From NCBI RefSeq assembly GCF_009764265.1, contig NZ_RWIR01000080.1:1-64000 (forward strand): a stretch of DNA of 64,000 nt. Reading direction: 5' to 3'. The stretch's first letter is position 1. Every line of letters starts with the position of its first letter. Source of the DNA: Pseudomonas sp. PB101 (GTDB lineage Bacteria > Pseudomonadota > Gammaproteobacteria > Pseudomonadales > Pseudomonadaceae). The notes beneath the pieces were generated by a model. That model searched no databases and had not been told where the DNA came from. It saw nothing but the letters and a program-made list of their open reading frames with translations. The position numbers and the translations under genes are program-made. This document shows, piece after piece, positions 18,334 through 26,673 of the stretch.

Positions 18334-18891
18334 ATGCAAGACGACGATTTTTCCCTGTTCAAAAGCGCGATCCAAGGCGTCAAGCCGATCAAGCACGATC
18401 GCGCCGAAACCGGCAAACCCAAGGCTGACCGAGCGCAGATTGCCAAGCTGCGCCAGGCGGCCACTGTGCGCACCGATGCCACCACCGTCGACGGGCTGTC
18501 CGATCAGTTCGTCATCGACGTCGGCCCGGAAGACGAACTGATGTGGGCGCGTGACGGCGTGCAGGAAAGCCAGATGCGCAAGCTCAAGATCGGCCAGATT
18601 CCGTTCGAAGGCAGCCTCGACCTGCATGGCATGAACGTGGTAAAGGCCCGGGAAACCCTGTGGGCGTTCCTCGCCGAAGCAACCAGATTCGAAATCCGCT
18701 GCGTGCGCGTCACCCATGGCAAGGCCGTGCGCCTGGACGGCAAGCGGCCGATGATCAAAAGCCACGTCAACACCTGGCTGCGCCAGCATCCACAAGTGCT
18801 CGGCTTCACCTCCTGCCAGGCGAAACATGGCGGTGCCGGCGCGGTTTATGTGATGCTCAAACGCACCATGATGGAAGGTCGCGACGAGTAA
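18334..18891 (+). CDS. Smr domain (MutS2 C-terminal-like) protein
   Basis: A 185-residue protein with an acidic N-terminus (MQDDDFSLFKSAIQGVKPIK) and an Smr domain from about residue 90. Its landmarks are the LDLHGMNVVKARETL motif, RVTHGKA and CQAKHGGAGAVYVMLKR. Smr domains are nucleases or nucleic-acid-binding modules; stand-alone versions include the SmrA/SmrB ribosome-collision nuclease group. Which role applies here is not shown by the sequence. Confidence 0.9.
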   Translation: MQDDDFSLFKSAIQGVKPIKHDRAETGKPKADRAQIAKLRQAATVRTDATTVDGLSDQFVIDVGPEDELMWARDGVQESQMRKLKIGQIPFEGSLDLHGMNVVKARETLWAFLAEATRFEIRCVRVTHGKAVRLDGKRPMIKSHVNTWLRQHPQVLGFTSCQAKHGGAGAVYVMLKRTMMEGRDE

Positions 18892-18968
18892 AGCTGATGC
18901 GCCACGCTTGCAGCGTCGTGTCCGTCACCGTACCCTTGCCCTTTGCGTAAAATCCCACAGGTAGTTTC

Positions 18969-19514
18969 ATGTCCCTGGAACAGAATTACACGGCGATCCT
19001 CGGCCAGCTCGGCGAGGACGTTTCCCGCGAAGGCCTGCTCGACACGCCAAAACGTGCCGCCAAAGCCATGCAGTACCTCTGCCGCGGCTATGAACAGACA
19101 CTGGAAGAGGTCACCAACGGTGCCCTGTTCAGCTCCGACAACAGCGAAATGGTGCTGGTCAAGGACATCGAGTTGTACTCGCTGTGCGAACACCACCTGC
19201 TGCCGTTCATCGGCAAGGCTCACGTCGCCTACATCCCGAGCGGCAAGGTCCTGGGCCTGTCGAAGGTGGCGCGCATCGTCGACATGTACGCCCGCCGCCT
19301 GCAGATCCAGGAAAACCTCAGCCGCCAGATCGCCGACGCGGTCCAGCAAGTCACCGGCGCCCTGGGCGTTGCCGTGGTGATCGAGGCCAAGCACATGTGC
19401 ATGATGATGCGCGGTGTGGAAAAGCAGAATTCGTCGATGATCACCTCGGTGATGCTCGGTGAGTTCCGCGAGAACGCCGCCACCCGCAGCGAATTCCTCA
19501 GCCTCATCAAGTAA
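18969..19514 (+). CDS. folE: GTP cyclohydrolase I
   Basis: A 181-residue enzyme producing 7,8-dihydroneopterin triphosphate from GTP, the first step of folate synthesis. Zinc ligands are visible: Cys and His in YSLCEHHLLPFIGKAHVAYIP and Cys in EAKHMCMMMRGV. KVLGLSKVARIVDMYARRLQ is the family signature. It ends with a strong terminator. Confidence 0.97.
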   Translation: MSLEQNYTAILGQLGEDVSREGLLDTPKRAAKAMQYLCRGYEQTLEEVTNGALFSSDNSEMVLVKDIELYSLCEHHLLPFIGKAHVAYIPSGKVLGLSKVARIVDMYARRLQIQENLSRQIADAVQQVTGALGVAVVIEAKHMCMMMRGVEKQNSSMITSVMLGEFRENAATRSEFLSLIK

Positions 19515-19524
19515 TTCGCGGCAT

Positions 19525-19557
19525 AAAAAAACCGGCGTTCATCGCCGGTTTTTTTTC
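19525..19557 (+). terminator. Rho-independent terminator of folE
   Basis: AAAAAAACCGGCG, short loop TTCAT, CGCCGGTTTTTTTT. The A and T tracts make it possibly bidirectional. Confidence 0.9.
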
Positions 19558-19614
19558 GTCCGCAAAAAATCAGGTAAGCTGCGCGCCTTTCATTCGCACC
19601 GTGAGGCTTTCAAC

Positions 19615-19986
19615 GTGTTCGTAAAAGCGCTTCGTGTCGGCCTTGGCCAACTGATCATCTTCATCGACTTCATCACTCGCCCAGGCAAGAAAAATCGCCC
19701 AGCCGCTGCTCAGGCTCAAGTCGAATCCGCTGCCAAGGGCCTGACCCTGTATCAATTCCACGCCTGCCCGTTCTGCGTGAAAACCCGCCGCACCCTGCGT
19801 CGCCTGAATGTACCGGTGGCCCTTCGCGATGCGAAGAACAACGAACAGGATCGCCAGACCCTGCTGGAGCAAGGCGGTAAGATCAAGGTGCCGTGCCTGC
19901 GCATTGAAGAGAATGGCCAGACCACCTGGATGTATGAATCCAAGGTGATCATTGATTATCTGGACAAGCGTTTCGCTGCGGCCTGA
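19615..19986 (+). CDS. Glutaredoxin / glutathione S-transferase N-terminal domain protein
   Basis: A 123-residue protein starting at a GTG (MFVKALRVGLGQLIIFIDF) with GTGAGG upstream. Residues 1-25 form a hydrophobic segment that may anchor it in the membrane. The thioredoxin fold follows (LTLYQFHACPFCVKTRRTLR) with the CPFC redox site, a KIKVPCLRI cis-proline strand and ESKVIIDYL. It is probably a membrane-bound glutaredoxin; the partner is unknown. Confidence 0.88.
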   Translation: MFVKALRVGLGQLIIFIDFITRPGKKNRPAAAQAQVESAAKGLTLYQFHACPFCVKTRRTLRRLNVPVALRDAKNNEQDRQTLLEQGGKIKVPCLRIEENGQTTWMYESKVIIDYLDKRFAAA

Positions 19987-20010
19987 GGTTTTTGCGGTGT
20001 TCTTGCGGAC

Positions 20011-20085
20011 GCCATCGCCAGCAAGCCGGCTCCTACAAAGTGGCGACCGTCGCCCTTCCCTGTAGGAGCCGGCTTGCTGGCGATC
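20011..20085. repeat. REP pair, tail-to-tail (class CCGGCTTGCTGG)
   Basis: ATCGCCAGCAAGCCGGCTCC then TGTAGGAGCCGGCTTGCTGG: here the GTAGGAG ends face inward, the opposite of the pairs at 3463 and 4521. The right arm runs into the stop codon of the aminotransferase. Confidence 0.85.
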
Positions 20086-21250
20086 AGGCCGCCACCGTAA
20101 TCTGCGCCTGACGCACCACCGCCGCCAATCGCTTCAAACCTTCATCCAATCGCGCCGGGTCGATATGGCTGAAATTCAGCCGCAGATGCCCGTGATGCTT
20201 GTCCGGCTCAGGGAAGAACGGCTCGCCCGGCATGAACGCCACGTCATTGGCCAACGCATCATTGAGCAAGGTTCGCGTATCCACTGGCTGCTTGAGCCTC
20301 AACCAGAAGAACAGCCCACCCTGCGGCTCGTTCCAGTCCGCCAGATCAGCAAAGTGGGTGTGCAGCGCCACCTGGAACGCATCCCGGCGCACCCGGTAAA
20401 AATCGCGCAACTCACTACGATGCTGCTGATACTTCTCACTGCCGATCCATTGCAGTGCCTGCCACTGGCCGACCCGATTGGTGTGCAAGTCCGCTGACTG
20501 CTTGAGTTTCAACAGATGGGGAAACAGATCCGGACTGGCGATCAGGTAGCCGACACGCAAACCGGGCAACAGGGTTTTCGACACGGTGCCGGTGTAGATC
20601 CAGCTGGCCTTTTTCAGACGGCTGACAATCGGCGTGGCACTGCCGCCGTCGAAGGTCAGTTCGCGGTAAGGCTCGTCTTCGATCAGGGTCACACCGAACT
20701 CATCGAGCAGCGCCGCCACCGCATCGCGCTTGGCTTCGCTGTAACGCACCGCTGATGGGTTCTGGAACGTCGGGATCAGGTAGATGAACGCCGGGCGATG
20801 TTTTTCCAGACGCGCACGCAGCTGCGCCAGATCCGGGCCATCGGCTTCCAGCGGCACGGTGATGCAGTCTGCGCCAAACAACTGGAAAATTTGCAGCGCC
20901 GCCAGGTAAGTCGGGGCTTCGAGCAAAATCTCGGTGCCTTTGTCGATGTACAACTTGGCCGCCAGATCGAGGGTTTGCTGGGAGCCGCTGACCACCAACA
21001 CCTGGCTCGCCTCACAGGCCACTCCCAACGCCCGCGCTTCTGCCGCCAGTACTTCACGCAACGCCGGCTCGCCTTCGCTCATGCCGTATTGGCCGATGGA
21101 CACCGGCATGTCGGCCCAATCGACCTTGGGCAACATGGCTTCCGCCGGCAGCCCCCCAGCGAACGACATCACTTGCGGACGCTGGGCGGCGGCAAGGATT
21201 TCACGAATCAAGGAACTTTTAAGGCGCGAGACACGTTCGGAAAAAGCCAT
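20084..21250 (-). CDS. PLP-dependent aminotransferase (2-aminoadipate aminotransferase-like)
   Basis: A 388-residue fold-type I aminotransferase starting MAFSERVSRLKSSLIREIL. The cofactor lysine is in YTGTVSKTLLPGLRVGYLIA, the aspartate in LIEDEPYRELTF, and the substrate arginine in HLRLNFSH. It lacks a GntR head, so it is an enzyme and not a MocR regulator. It probably transaminates an aromatic or branched amino acid or 2-aminoadipate. An ATG 13 codons earlier is possible. It diverges from the MarR-like gene. Confidence 0.88.
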   Translation of the reverse strand: MAFSERVSRLKSSLIREILAAAQRPQVMSFAGGLPAEAMLPKVDWADMPVSIGQYGMSEGEPALREVLAAEARALGVACEASQVLVVSGSQQTLDLAAKLYIDKGTEILLEAPTYLAALQIFQLFGADCITVPLEADGPDLAQLRARLEKHRPAFIYLIPTFQNPSAVRYSEAKRDAVAALLDEFGVTLIEDEPYRELTFDGGSATPIVSRLKKASWIYTGTVSKTLLPGLRVGYLIASPDLFPHLLKLKQSADLHTNRVGQWQALQWIGSEKYQQHRSELRDFYRVRRDAFQVALHTHFADLADWNEPQGGLFFWLRLKQPVDTRTLLNDALANDVAFMPGEPFFPEPDKHHGHLRLNFSHIDPARLDEGLKRLAAVVRQAQITVAA

Positions 21251-21283
21251 GGAGGTCACCGGTAGCGAGACATGAGGAAAATG

Positions 21284-21300
21284 AGTCAAACTTGTTGACT
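21284..21300. promoter_or_regulatory. Palindromic operator between aminotransferase and MarR-like genes
   Basis: AGTCAA, five bases, TTGACT. It lies 34 bases from one start and 33 from the other, in an 82-base divergent gap. A MarR-type dimer site that controls both genes is the simplest reading. Confidence 0.55.
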
Positions 21301-21332
21301 GAAATTACGCCTCCCCGAACGGATACGTCAAT

Positions 21333-21767
21333 ATGCTTGACCTTAAAAACCCGCTTTCCCAACAGCAGGCGATGGAAGCGTTTTTCTTCGGCTACCAGGC
21401 TTTCACCGCCAAGGCCGATGAAATGCTCGAACGTCGCGGCCTGAGCCGGGTACATCAGCGCATCGTGTTTTTCATCGCCCGCTATCCGAACCTGAGCGTC
21501 AAGGAGTTGCTGGCGTTGCTCGGGGTGAGCAAGCAGGCGCTGAACATGCCGTTGCGCCAATTGCTGGAGATGCATCTGGTCGAGAGCGTTGCGTCCGAGA
21601 CCGACAAGCGCAAGCGGTTGCTGGAGTTGACCGCCGAAGGCGTTCGCTTTGAGCAAGCATTACGCCGCGAGCAGGTGAAACTGCTGGAGCGGGTGTTTTC
21701 CGAGGCTGGGGAGACGGCGGTGAATGGCTGGTTGGCGGTGAATCTGGCATTGGGGAAAAGTCAGTAA
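21333..21767 (+). CDS. MarR-like winged-helix regulator
   Basis: A 144-residue protein: an N-terminal helix (PLSQQQAMEAFFFGYQAFTA), a winged helix-turn-helix (NLSVKELLALLGVSKQALNM, then RQLLEMHLVESVASETDKRKRLLELT), and a C-terminal dimerisation helix. It probably represses itself and the divergent aminotransferase through the site at 21284-21300. Confidence 0.85.
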   Translation: MLDLKNPLSQQQAMEAFFFGYQAFTAKADEMLERRGLSRVHQRIVFFIARYPNLSVKELLALLGVSKQALNMPLRQLLEMHLVESVASETDKRKRLLELTAEGVRFEQALRREQVKLLERVFSEAGETAVNGWLAVNLALGKSQ

Positions 21768-21791
21768 AAATCTACCAGTCCTCAAGTCAGT

Positions 21792-21886
21792 CATCGCGGG
21801 CAAGCCACGCTCCCACCGGATCTTCGTCATTCACACGGTCGGTGAGCGACACAAAACCTGTGGGAGCGTGGCTTGCCCGCGATGGC
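21792..21886. repeat. REP pair, tail-to-tail (class GTGGCTTGCCCGC)
   Basis: ATCGCGGGCAAGCCACGCTC and TGTGGGAGCGTGGCTTGCCC. The rest of the 329-base gap 21768-22096 holds the operator at 21957 and no gene. Confidence 0.85.
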
Positions 21887-21956
21887 GTCCGAACAGACGA
21901 TATATCCCCTTCGCCAAAAAAATCGTCAACAAAACCAAAAACATTATTTGCTTTCT

Positions 21957-21966
21957 TTGTATACAA
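21957..21966. promoter_or_regulatory. TTGTATACAA palindrome upstream of the purine permease
   Basis: A perfect ten-base palindrome inside an AT-rich stretch, 131 bases before the permease GTG. The same palindrome, exact or with one change, occurs twice in the uraH-puuE gap. Confidence 0.55.
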
Positions 21967-22096
21967 AAGCATAATCCACTTCGTGCGAGTTCCTGACCAG
22001 ACGGTCAACAAATTCGCAAGTACCTCAAAGGGCCGCTGCCACCCCTCTCGGATCCGGCCCTGGAAATAAAAATAAAACTCTTGAGGAGTACTCGCT

Positions 22097-23446
22097 GTGG
22101 AAAGCCGCAAATCCGAAGCATCGACGCTGGATCTCTCGCCGCCACTACGCAATGGCTTGCTGGAACGTCTATTCAAACTCAGTTTGCACGGCACCACGGT
22201 GAAGACCGAGCTGATTGCCGGTCTGACTACCTTCATCACGATGGCCTACATCATCTTCGTCAACCCCAACATCATGGCTGACGCCGGGATCGATCATGGC
22301 GCGGCATTCGTCGCCACCTGTATCGCTGCGGCCCTGGGTTGCCTGTTGATGGGCCTGTACGCCAACTGGCCGGTCGGCCTGGCACCGGGCATGGGGCTGA
22401 ACGCCTTCTTCACCTACACCGTGGTCGGCACCATGGGCTACAACTGGGAAACCGCCCTCGGTGCGGTGTTCGTCTCCGGTGTGTTGTTCATGATCCTGAC
22501 CTTCTCGCGGATTCGCGAATGGCTGCTCAACAGCATCCCGGTCAGCCTGCGCTTCGCCATGGGCGCCGGCGTGGGTCTGTTCCTGGGGCTGATCGGCCTG
22601 AAAACCGCGGGTATCGTCGTCGATAGCCCGGCCACGCTGATCAAGCTCGGCTCCCTGCGCGAACCCGGCCCGCTGCTCGCCGCCGTGTGCTTCCTGATGA
22701 TCGCCATCCTCAGCTACCACAAGGTGTTCGGCGCGATCCTCATCAGCATCATCACCGTGACCCTCGCCGGTTGGGGCCTCGGGCTGGTGCACTACGAGGG
22801 CATCATGTCCGCCCCGCCAAGCCTGGCGCCGACCTGGATGGCCATGAACGTCGCCGGTGTGTTCAATATCAGCATGGTCAGCGTGGTGCTGGCATTCCTC
22901 TTCGTACACATGTTCGACACCGCCGGTACCTTGATGGGTGTTGCCCAGCGCGCCAACCTGGTCGGCGCTGACGGTCGCATCGAAAACCTCTCCCGCGCCA
23001 TGAAAGCCGACAGTGCTTCCAGTGTATTCGGTGCGGTAGTCGGCGTTCCACCGGTCACCAGCTATGTGGAAAGTGCTGCCGGTGTTGCAGCGGGTGGTCG
23101 GACTGGTCTTACCGCAGTGACCGTAGGTGTGCTATTTATTGCAGCCATGTTCTTCGCACCGCTGGCCGGGATGATTCCTGCCTATGCAACCGCGGGTGCA
23201 CTGATTTATGTAGCGATGCTGATGATGGGCGGCATGGCCCACATCGAATGGGACGAAGCCACCGACAGCATTCCGGCCATCGTTACCGCGATCATGATGC
23301 CGTTGACCTTCTCGGTCGCCGACGGTATCGCGCTGGGCTTCATCACCTACGTGGCGATGAAGGCAGGCACTGGCAAGTACAAGGAAATTTCCGTGAGTCT
23401 GTGGGTGCTCTGCGCGATCTTCATCGCGAAGTTCATCTTCTTGTAA
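22097..23446 (+). CDS. NCS2-family purine permease (adenine/hypoxanthine/guanine type)
   Basis: A 449-residue inner-membrane transporter of the AzgA/GhxP branch. Landmarks are TELIAGLTTFITMAYIIFVNP, GMGLNAFFTYTVVGTMGY and the conserved GVPPVTSYVESAAGVAAGGRTG. The start is a GTG with GAGGAGT upstream. It probably brings purine bases in for the catabolic genes that follow, and a shared palindrome upstream supports co-regulation. Confidence 0.9.
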   Translation: MESRKSEASTLDLSPPLRNGLLERLFKLSLHGTTVKTELIAGLTTFITMAYIIFVNPNIMADAGIDHGAAFVATCIAAALGCLLMGLYANWPVGLAPGMGLNAFFTYTVVGTMGYNWETALGAVFVSGVLFMILTFSRIREWLLNSIPVSLRFAMGAGVGLFLGLIGLKTAGIVVDSPATLIKLGSLREPGPLLAAVCFLMIAILSYHKVFGAILISIITVTLAGWGLGLVHYEGIMSAPPSLAPTWMAMNVAGVFNISMVSVVLAFLFVHMFDTAGTLMGVAQRANLVGADGRIENLSRAMKADSASSVFGAVVGVPPVTSYVESAAGVAAGGRTGLTAVTVGVLFIAAMFFAPLAGMIPAYATAGALIYVAMLMMGGMAHIEWDEATDSIPAIVTAIMMPLTFSVADGIALGFITYVAMKAGTGKYKEISVSLWVLCAIFIAKFIFL

Positions 23447-23474
23447 ACCTTACGCGGGACCCGCTTGAAAACAG

Positions 23475-23499
23475 CCTCACCCCGTCGGGTGGGGCTTTT
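23475..23499 (+). terminator. Terminator after the purine permease
   Basis: CTCACCC, CGTC-type loop, GGGTGGGG then CTTTTG. It falls between the permease and the LysE gene, so the latter may have its own promoter. Confidence 0.6.
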
Positions 23500-23518
23500 G
23501 TGCAAATGGAGGAAAGTG

Positions 23519-24145
23519 ATGAGTCTGGAAACCTGGCTGCTGTTCAGCGGCGCTGCGCTGATAGTGATCCTGATCCCGGGACCGCTGTCGTTGCTGATGA
23601 TCAGCAACAGTCTGAATTACGGTTTGGTCCGTTCCTACCCGGCGTTTCTGGGCGGCGTGATTGCCTCGATCTGCCTGCTGAGCGCCTCGGCGCTGGGCCT
23701 GGGTGCCCTGCTGCTGGCGTCGGAGCAGTTGTTCAGCGCCCTGAAAATCGTCGGTGCCCTGTACCTGTTCTACCTCGCCTGGCAGAGCTGGCAGCAATCG
23801 CGCCTGCCCTCCCATGGCGCTGAAGTGCCACAGGCTGCGCCGGTGCCGCGTTTTCGCGCATTGTTCGGCCGTGCGTTCATGCTCGGCGCAAGCAATCCGA
23901 AGGACATTCTGTTCTTCGCCGCTTTCCTGCCGCAGTTCCTGAACGCCGAACAGGCGTTCCTGCCGCAGTTGCTGGTGATGATTGCGACCTGGACCGTGCT
24001 CGACCTGCTGTGCAAGTTGGCCTACGGGCTGGGCGCCCATGGTGCGGCGCGGTATCTGCGCAGCGGCAAGGGACAGAGTTGGTTCAACCGGATCAGTGCT
24101 GGGTTGTTCAGTGGCGCAGGGGCAGCGTCCCTGCTGAGCCGCTAA
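23519..24145 (+). CDS. LysE/RhtB family amino-acid exporter
   Basis: A 208-residue protein with about six transmembrane helices starting MSLETWLLFSGAALIVILIP; the family signature GPLSLLMISNSLNYG follows. GGAGGAAAGTG immediately before the ATG fixes the start. The exported compound is unknown, and its link to purine catabolism is by position only. Confidence 0.88.
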   Translation: MSLETWLLFSGAALIVILIPGPLSLLMISNSLNYGLVRSYPAFLGGVIASICLLSASALGLGALLLASEQLFSALKIVGALYLFYLAWQSWQQSRLPSHGAEVPQAAPVPRFRALFGRAFMLGASNPKDILFFAAFLPQFLNAEQAFLPQLLVMIATWTVLDLLCKLAYGLGAHGAARYLRSGKGQSWFNRISAGLFSGAGAASLLSR

Positions 24146-24149
24146 AAGC

Positions 24150-24240
24150 ATCGCTGGCAAGCCAGCTCCCACAGGTTCAGGGGTGTTCACATGTTTTGTG
24201 TACGACCCGGACACTGTGGGAGCTGGCTTGCCAGCGATGG
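24150..24240. repeat. REP pair, tail-to-tail (class CTGGCTTGCCAG)
   Basis: ATCGCTGGCAAGCCAGCTCC and TGTGGGAGCTGGCTTGCCAG, between convergent LysE and uraH genes. Confidence 0.88.
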
Positions 24241-24271
24241 CGCCAGCCCGGTCGCCACTTTTCTCCAGGCG

Positions 24272-24297
24272 AAAAAAAGCCCGCAGTGTGAGCGGGC
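24272..24297 (-). terminator. Terminator of uraH
   Basis: Minus strand: GCCCGCTCACACTGCGGGC followed by seven T. It lies 60 bases after the uraH stop. Confidence 0.85.
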
Positions 24298-24356
24298 GAA
24301 AGACCAAAGAAGCTATATGCGCAGTCGCTTCCAGGGTGCAGCAGCTGCCTGGGGGA

Positions 24357-24710
24357 TCAGCTGCCGCGGTACGTGGAGTAGCTGTAAGGCGAAATCAACA
24401 ACGGCACGTGGTAGTGATCCTGCTCGGCAGAGATGCCGAAACGCAGCACCACGACATCCAGGAAGGCCGGCTCCGGCAGCTTGACGCCACGTGCACGGTA
24501 GTAATCGCCGGCATGAAACTGAACCTGATAGACCCCGGTGCGGTAGTCATCGCCTTGCAGCAGCGGTGCATCGACACGGCCATCGCTGTTGGTGACTGCA
24601 GTGGCGACCAATTCCAGCTGCGAACCTTCAACGCGGTACAACTCGACCTTGATCGAGCTGCCCGGGCAACCGTGTGCTGCGTCCAAAACGTGTGTAGTCA
24701 AACGTCCCAT
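24357..24710 (-). CDS. uraH: 5-Hydroxyisourate hydrolase
   Basis: A 117-residue transthyretin-like enzyme. The start MGRLTTHVLDAAHGCPGSSI and the C-terminal signature YSTYRGS are diagnostic; catalytic His and Arg are expected in THVLD and the VELYRVE strand. It opens 5-hydroxyisourate, the product of PuuD, to OHCU. It is transcribed divergently from puuE across a 434-base gap. Confidence 0.95.
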   Translation of the reverse strand: MGRLTTHVLDAAHGCPGSSIKVELYRVEGSQLELVATAVTNSDGRVDAPLLQGDDYRTGVYQVQFHAGDYYRARGVKLPEPAFLDVVVLRFGISAEQDHYHVPLLISPYSYSTYRGS

Positions 24711-24840
24711 TGATTCTGCGCGCCTGCCTGCATGGAGCAGTCAGACTTCGCGCCTCCCGAAGTCAGTTGAAAAGGAGACCGCACCGATTCGGAGCACGAA
24801 AAGCTGCGGCGAGCGATTGATTAAGACACTTTTTAAAAAA

Positions 24841-24852
24841 ATTGTACACAAT
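24841..24852. promoter_or_regulatory. TTGTACACAA operator copy in the uraH-puuE gap
   Basis: ATTGTACACAAT differs from the TTGTATACAA palindrome by one base. It is 131 bases upstream of the uraH start. The 434-base gap 24711-25144 contains this copy, the one at 25048 and no convincing gene. Confidence 0.5.
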
Positions 24853-25047
24853 AAAAACGACATTTTTCGCATCACCCCCGCCACCGGTACATTTACCGTC
24901 GATTTACCGCCGAACCGCACGCCCTATGAACCCTTCAGCGAATTACTGACCATTCAGGCAGATTTCTTGCAGGCTCACGCCAATAGCAGTAAAAGATGAC
25001 AGTCGGTGAAAAATGCGAAAATTCAGGCTTACAAAGTGAATATAAAG

Positions 25048-25057
25048 TTGTATACAA
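25048..25057. promoter_or_regulatory. TTGTATACAA operator copy before puuE
   Basis: Perfect copy of the palindrome seen before the purine permease, 88 bases upstream of the puuE GTG, inside an AT-rich stretch likely to hold the promoter. Confidence 0.55.
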
Positions 25058-25144
25058 TCAGCCCATCGCTGTGACGCCAGCCTGCCATCCAATTTTCAGC
25101 TGCGTCACACCAACCGTCATCATCGAACAAGAAGGAAGCCTGCA

Positions 25145-26071
25145 GTGAGCGCTGACTACCCACGCGACCTGGTCGGTTACGGCAGTAACCCTCCTCATCC
25201 ACACTGGCCGGGCAATGCCCGCATCGCCCTGTCGTTCGTACTGAATTACGAAGAAGGCGGCGAGCGCAACATCCTGCACGGCGACAAAGAGTCCGAAGCC
25301 TTCCTCTCGGAAATGGTTTCCGCCCAGCCGCTGCAAGGCGCGCGCAACATGAGCATGGAATCCCTTTACGAGTATGGCAGCCGTGCCGGCGTGTGGCGGA
25401 TCCTCAAGCTGTTCAAGGAATTCGACATTCCGCTGACCATCTTCGCCGTGGCCATGGCCGCCCAGCGCCACCCGGACGTGATCCGCGCCATGGTCGATGC
25501 CGGCCACGAGATCTGCAGCCACGGCTATCGCTGGATCGACTACCAGTACATGGACGAAGCCCAGGAACGCGAGCACATGCTCGAAGCGATCCGCATCCTC
25601 ACCGAAATCACCGGCGAGCGCCCACTGGGCTGGTACACCGGCCGCACCGGCCCGAACACCCGTCGCCTGGTGATGGAAGAAGGCGGTTTCCTCTACGACT
25701 GCGACACCTACGACGACGACCTGCCCTACTGGGAACCGAACAACCCGACCGGCAAGCCGCACCTGGTGATCCCGTACACCCTGGACACCAACGACATGCG
25801 CTTCACCCAGGTCCAGGGCTTCAACAAGGGCGACGATTTCTTCGAATACCTCAAGGATGCGTTCGACGTGCTCTACGCCGAGGGCGCCGAAGCACCGAAG
25901 ATGCTGTCGATCGGCCTGCACTGCCGCCTGATCGGCCGTCCGGCGCGTCTGGCTTCGCTCAAGCGCTTTATCGAATACGCTAAAAGTCATGAACAGGTGT
26001 GGTTCAGCCGTCGCGTCGACATCGCGCGTCACTGGCAAGAAACCCACCCGTACACAGGGGCTGCCAAATGA
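25145..26071 (+). CDS. puuE: Allantoinase PuuE (polysaccharide-deacetylase fold)
   Basis: A 308-residue metal-independent allantoinase, converting allantoin to allantoate. It begins at GTG with AAGGAAGCC upstream. Landmarks are DLVGYGSNPPHPHWPGNARI, SRAGVWRILKLFKEFDIPLT, and the deacetylase-like ICSHGYRWIDYQYMDEAQE. It is first in the plus-strand catabolic run, and its stop overlaps the uraD ATG by four bases. Confidence 0.95.
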   Translation: MSADYPRDLVGYGSNPPHPHWPGNARIALSFVLNYEEGGERNILHGDKESEAFLSEMVSAQPLQGARNMSMESLYEYGSRAGVWRILKLFKEFDIPLTIFAVAMAAQRHPDVIRAMVDAGHEICSHGYRWIDYQYMDEAQEREHMLEAIRILTEITGERPLGWYTGRTGPNTRRLVMEEGGFLYDCDTYDDDLPYWEPNNPTGKPHLVIPYTLDTNDMRFTQVQGFNKGDDFFEYLKDAFDVLYAEGAEAPKMLSIGLHCRLIGRPARLASLKRFIEYAKSHEQVWFSRRVDIARHWQETHPYTGAAK

Positions 26072-26583
26072 GCACCTTTCAAACCGTAAAACCATCGACC
26101 CTGAGCCGAGACGCCTTCGTCGCCGCTTTCGCCGACATCTACGAACATTCGCCATGGGTGGCCGAGAAGGCCTTCGACCTGGGCCAGGACGCTTCGATCG
26201 ACGAGATCGAAACCCTGCACCAGCGCATGAGCGACATCCTGTTGAGCGCTGATCACCAAAGCCAGCTGGCTTTGATCAATGCTCACCCGGACCTGGCAGG
26301 CCGTGCGGCCGTCCAGGGCCAGTTGACCGAAGCCAGCACCAATGAACAGGCTGGCGCCGGTATTCACCAATGCACGGCCGAAGAGTTCCAGCGCTTCACC
26401 GAGCTGAACGACGCCTACAAAGCCAAGTTCAAGTTTCCCTTCATCATGGCGGTAAAAGGCAGCAACCGGCATCAGATCCTCGCGGCGTTCGAAACGCGCA
26501 TTCACAACTCGGCAGATACCGAATTCAAATGCGCGCTGGCGGAGATCAACAAGATCGCCCTGTTCCGATTACTGACCCTATAG
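26068..26583 (+). CDS. uraD: OHCU decarboxylase
   Basis: A 171-residue helical enzyme that decarboxylates 2-oxo-4-hydroxy-4-carboxy-5-ureidoimidazoline to S-allantoin. Signatures are YEHSPWVAEKA, INAHPDLAGRAAVQGQLT, STNEQAGAGI and FPFIMAVKGSNRHQIL. The start MSTFQTVKPST overlaps the puuE stop (ATGA), so translation is coupled. Confidence 0.95.
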   Translation: MSTFQTVKPSTLSRDAFVAAFADIYEHSPWVAEKAFDLGQDASIDEIETLHQRMSDILLSADHQSQLALINAHPDLAGRAAVQGQLTEASTNEQAGAGIHQCTAEEFQRFTELNDAYKAKFKFPFIMAVKGSNRHQILAAFETRIHNSADTEFKCALAEINKIALFRLLTL

Positions 26584-26673
26584 CGATCCTGGCCCGAGCA
26601 CGTTCAAGAACGCCGAACGCGCCCAGGGCCCCGAGAGCATCCCAAGCCACTTATTTAAAGGCAGACAAGAAGA

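Noticed and set aside
20084..21250. A MocR-type regulator in place of the aminotransferase
   Set aside because: There is no GntR winged helix at the N-terminus; the protein starts at the aminotransferase fold.
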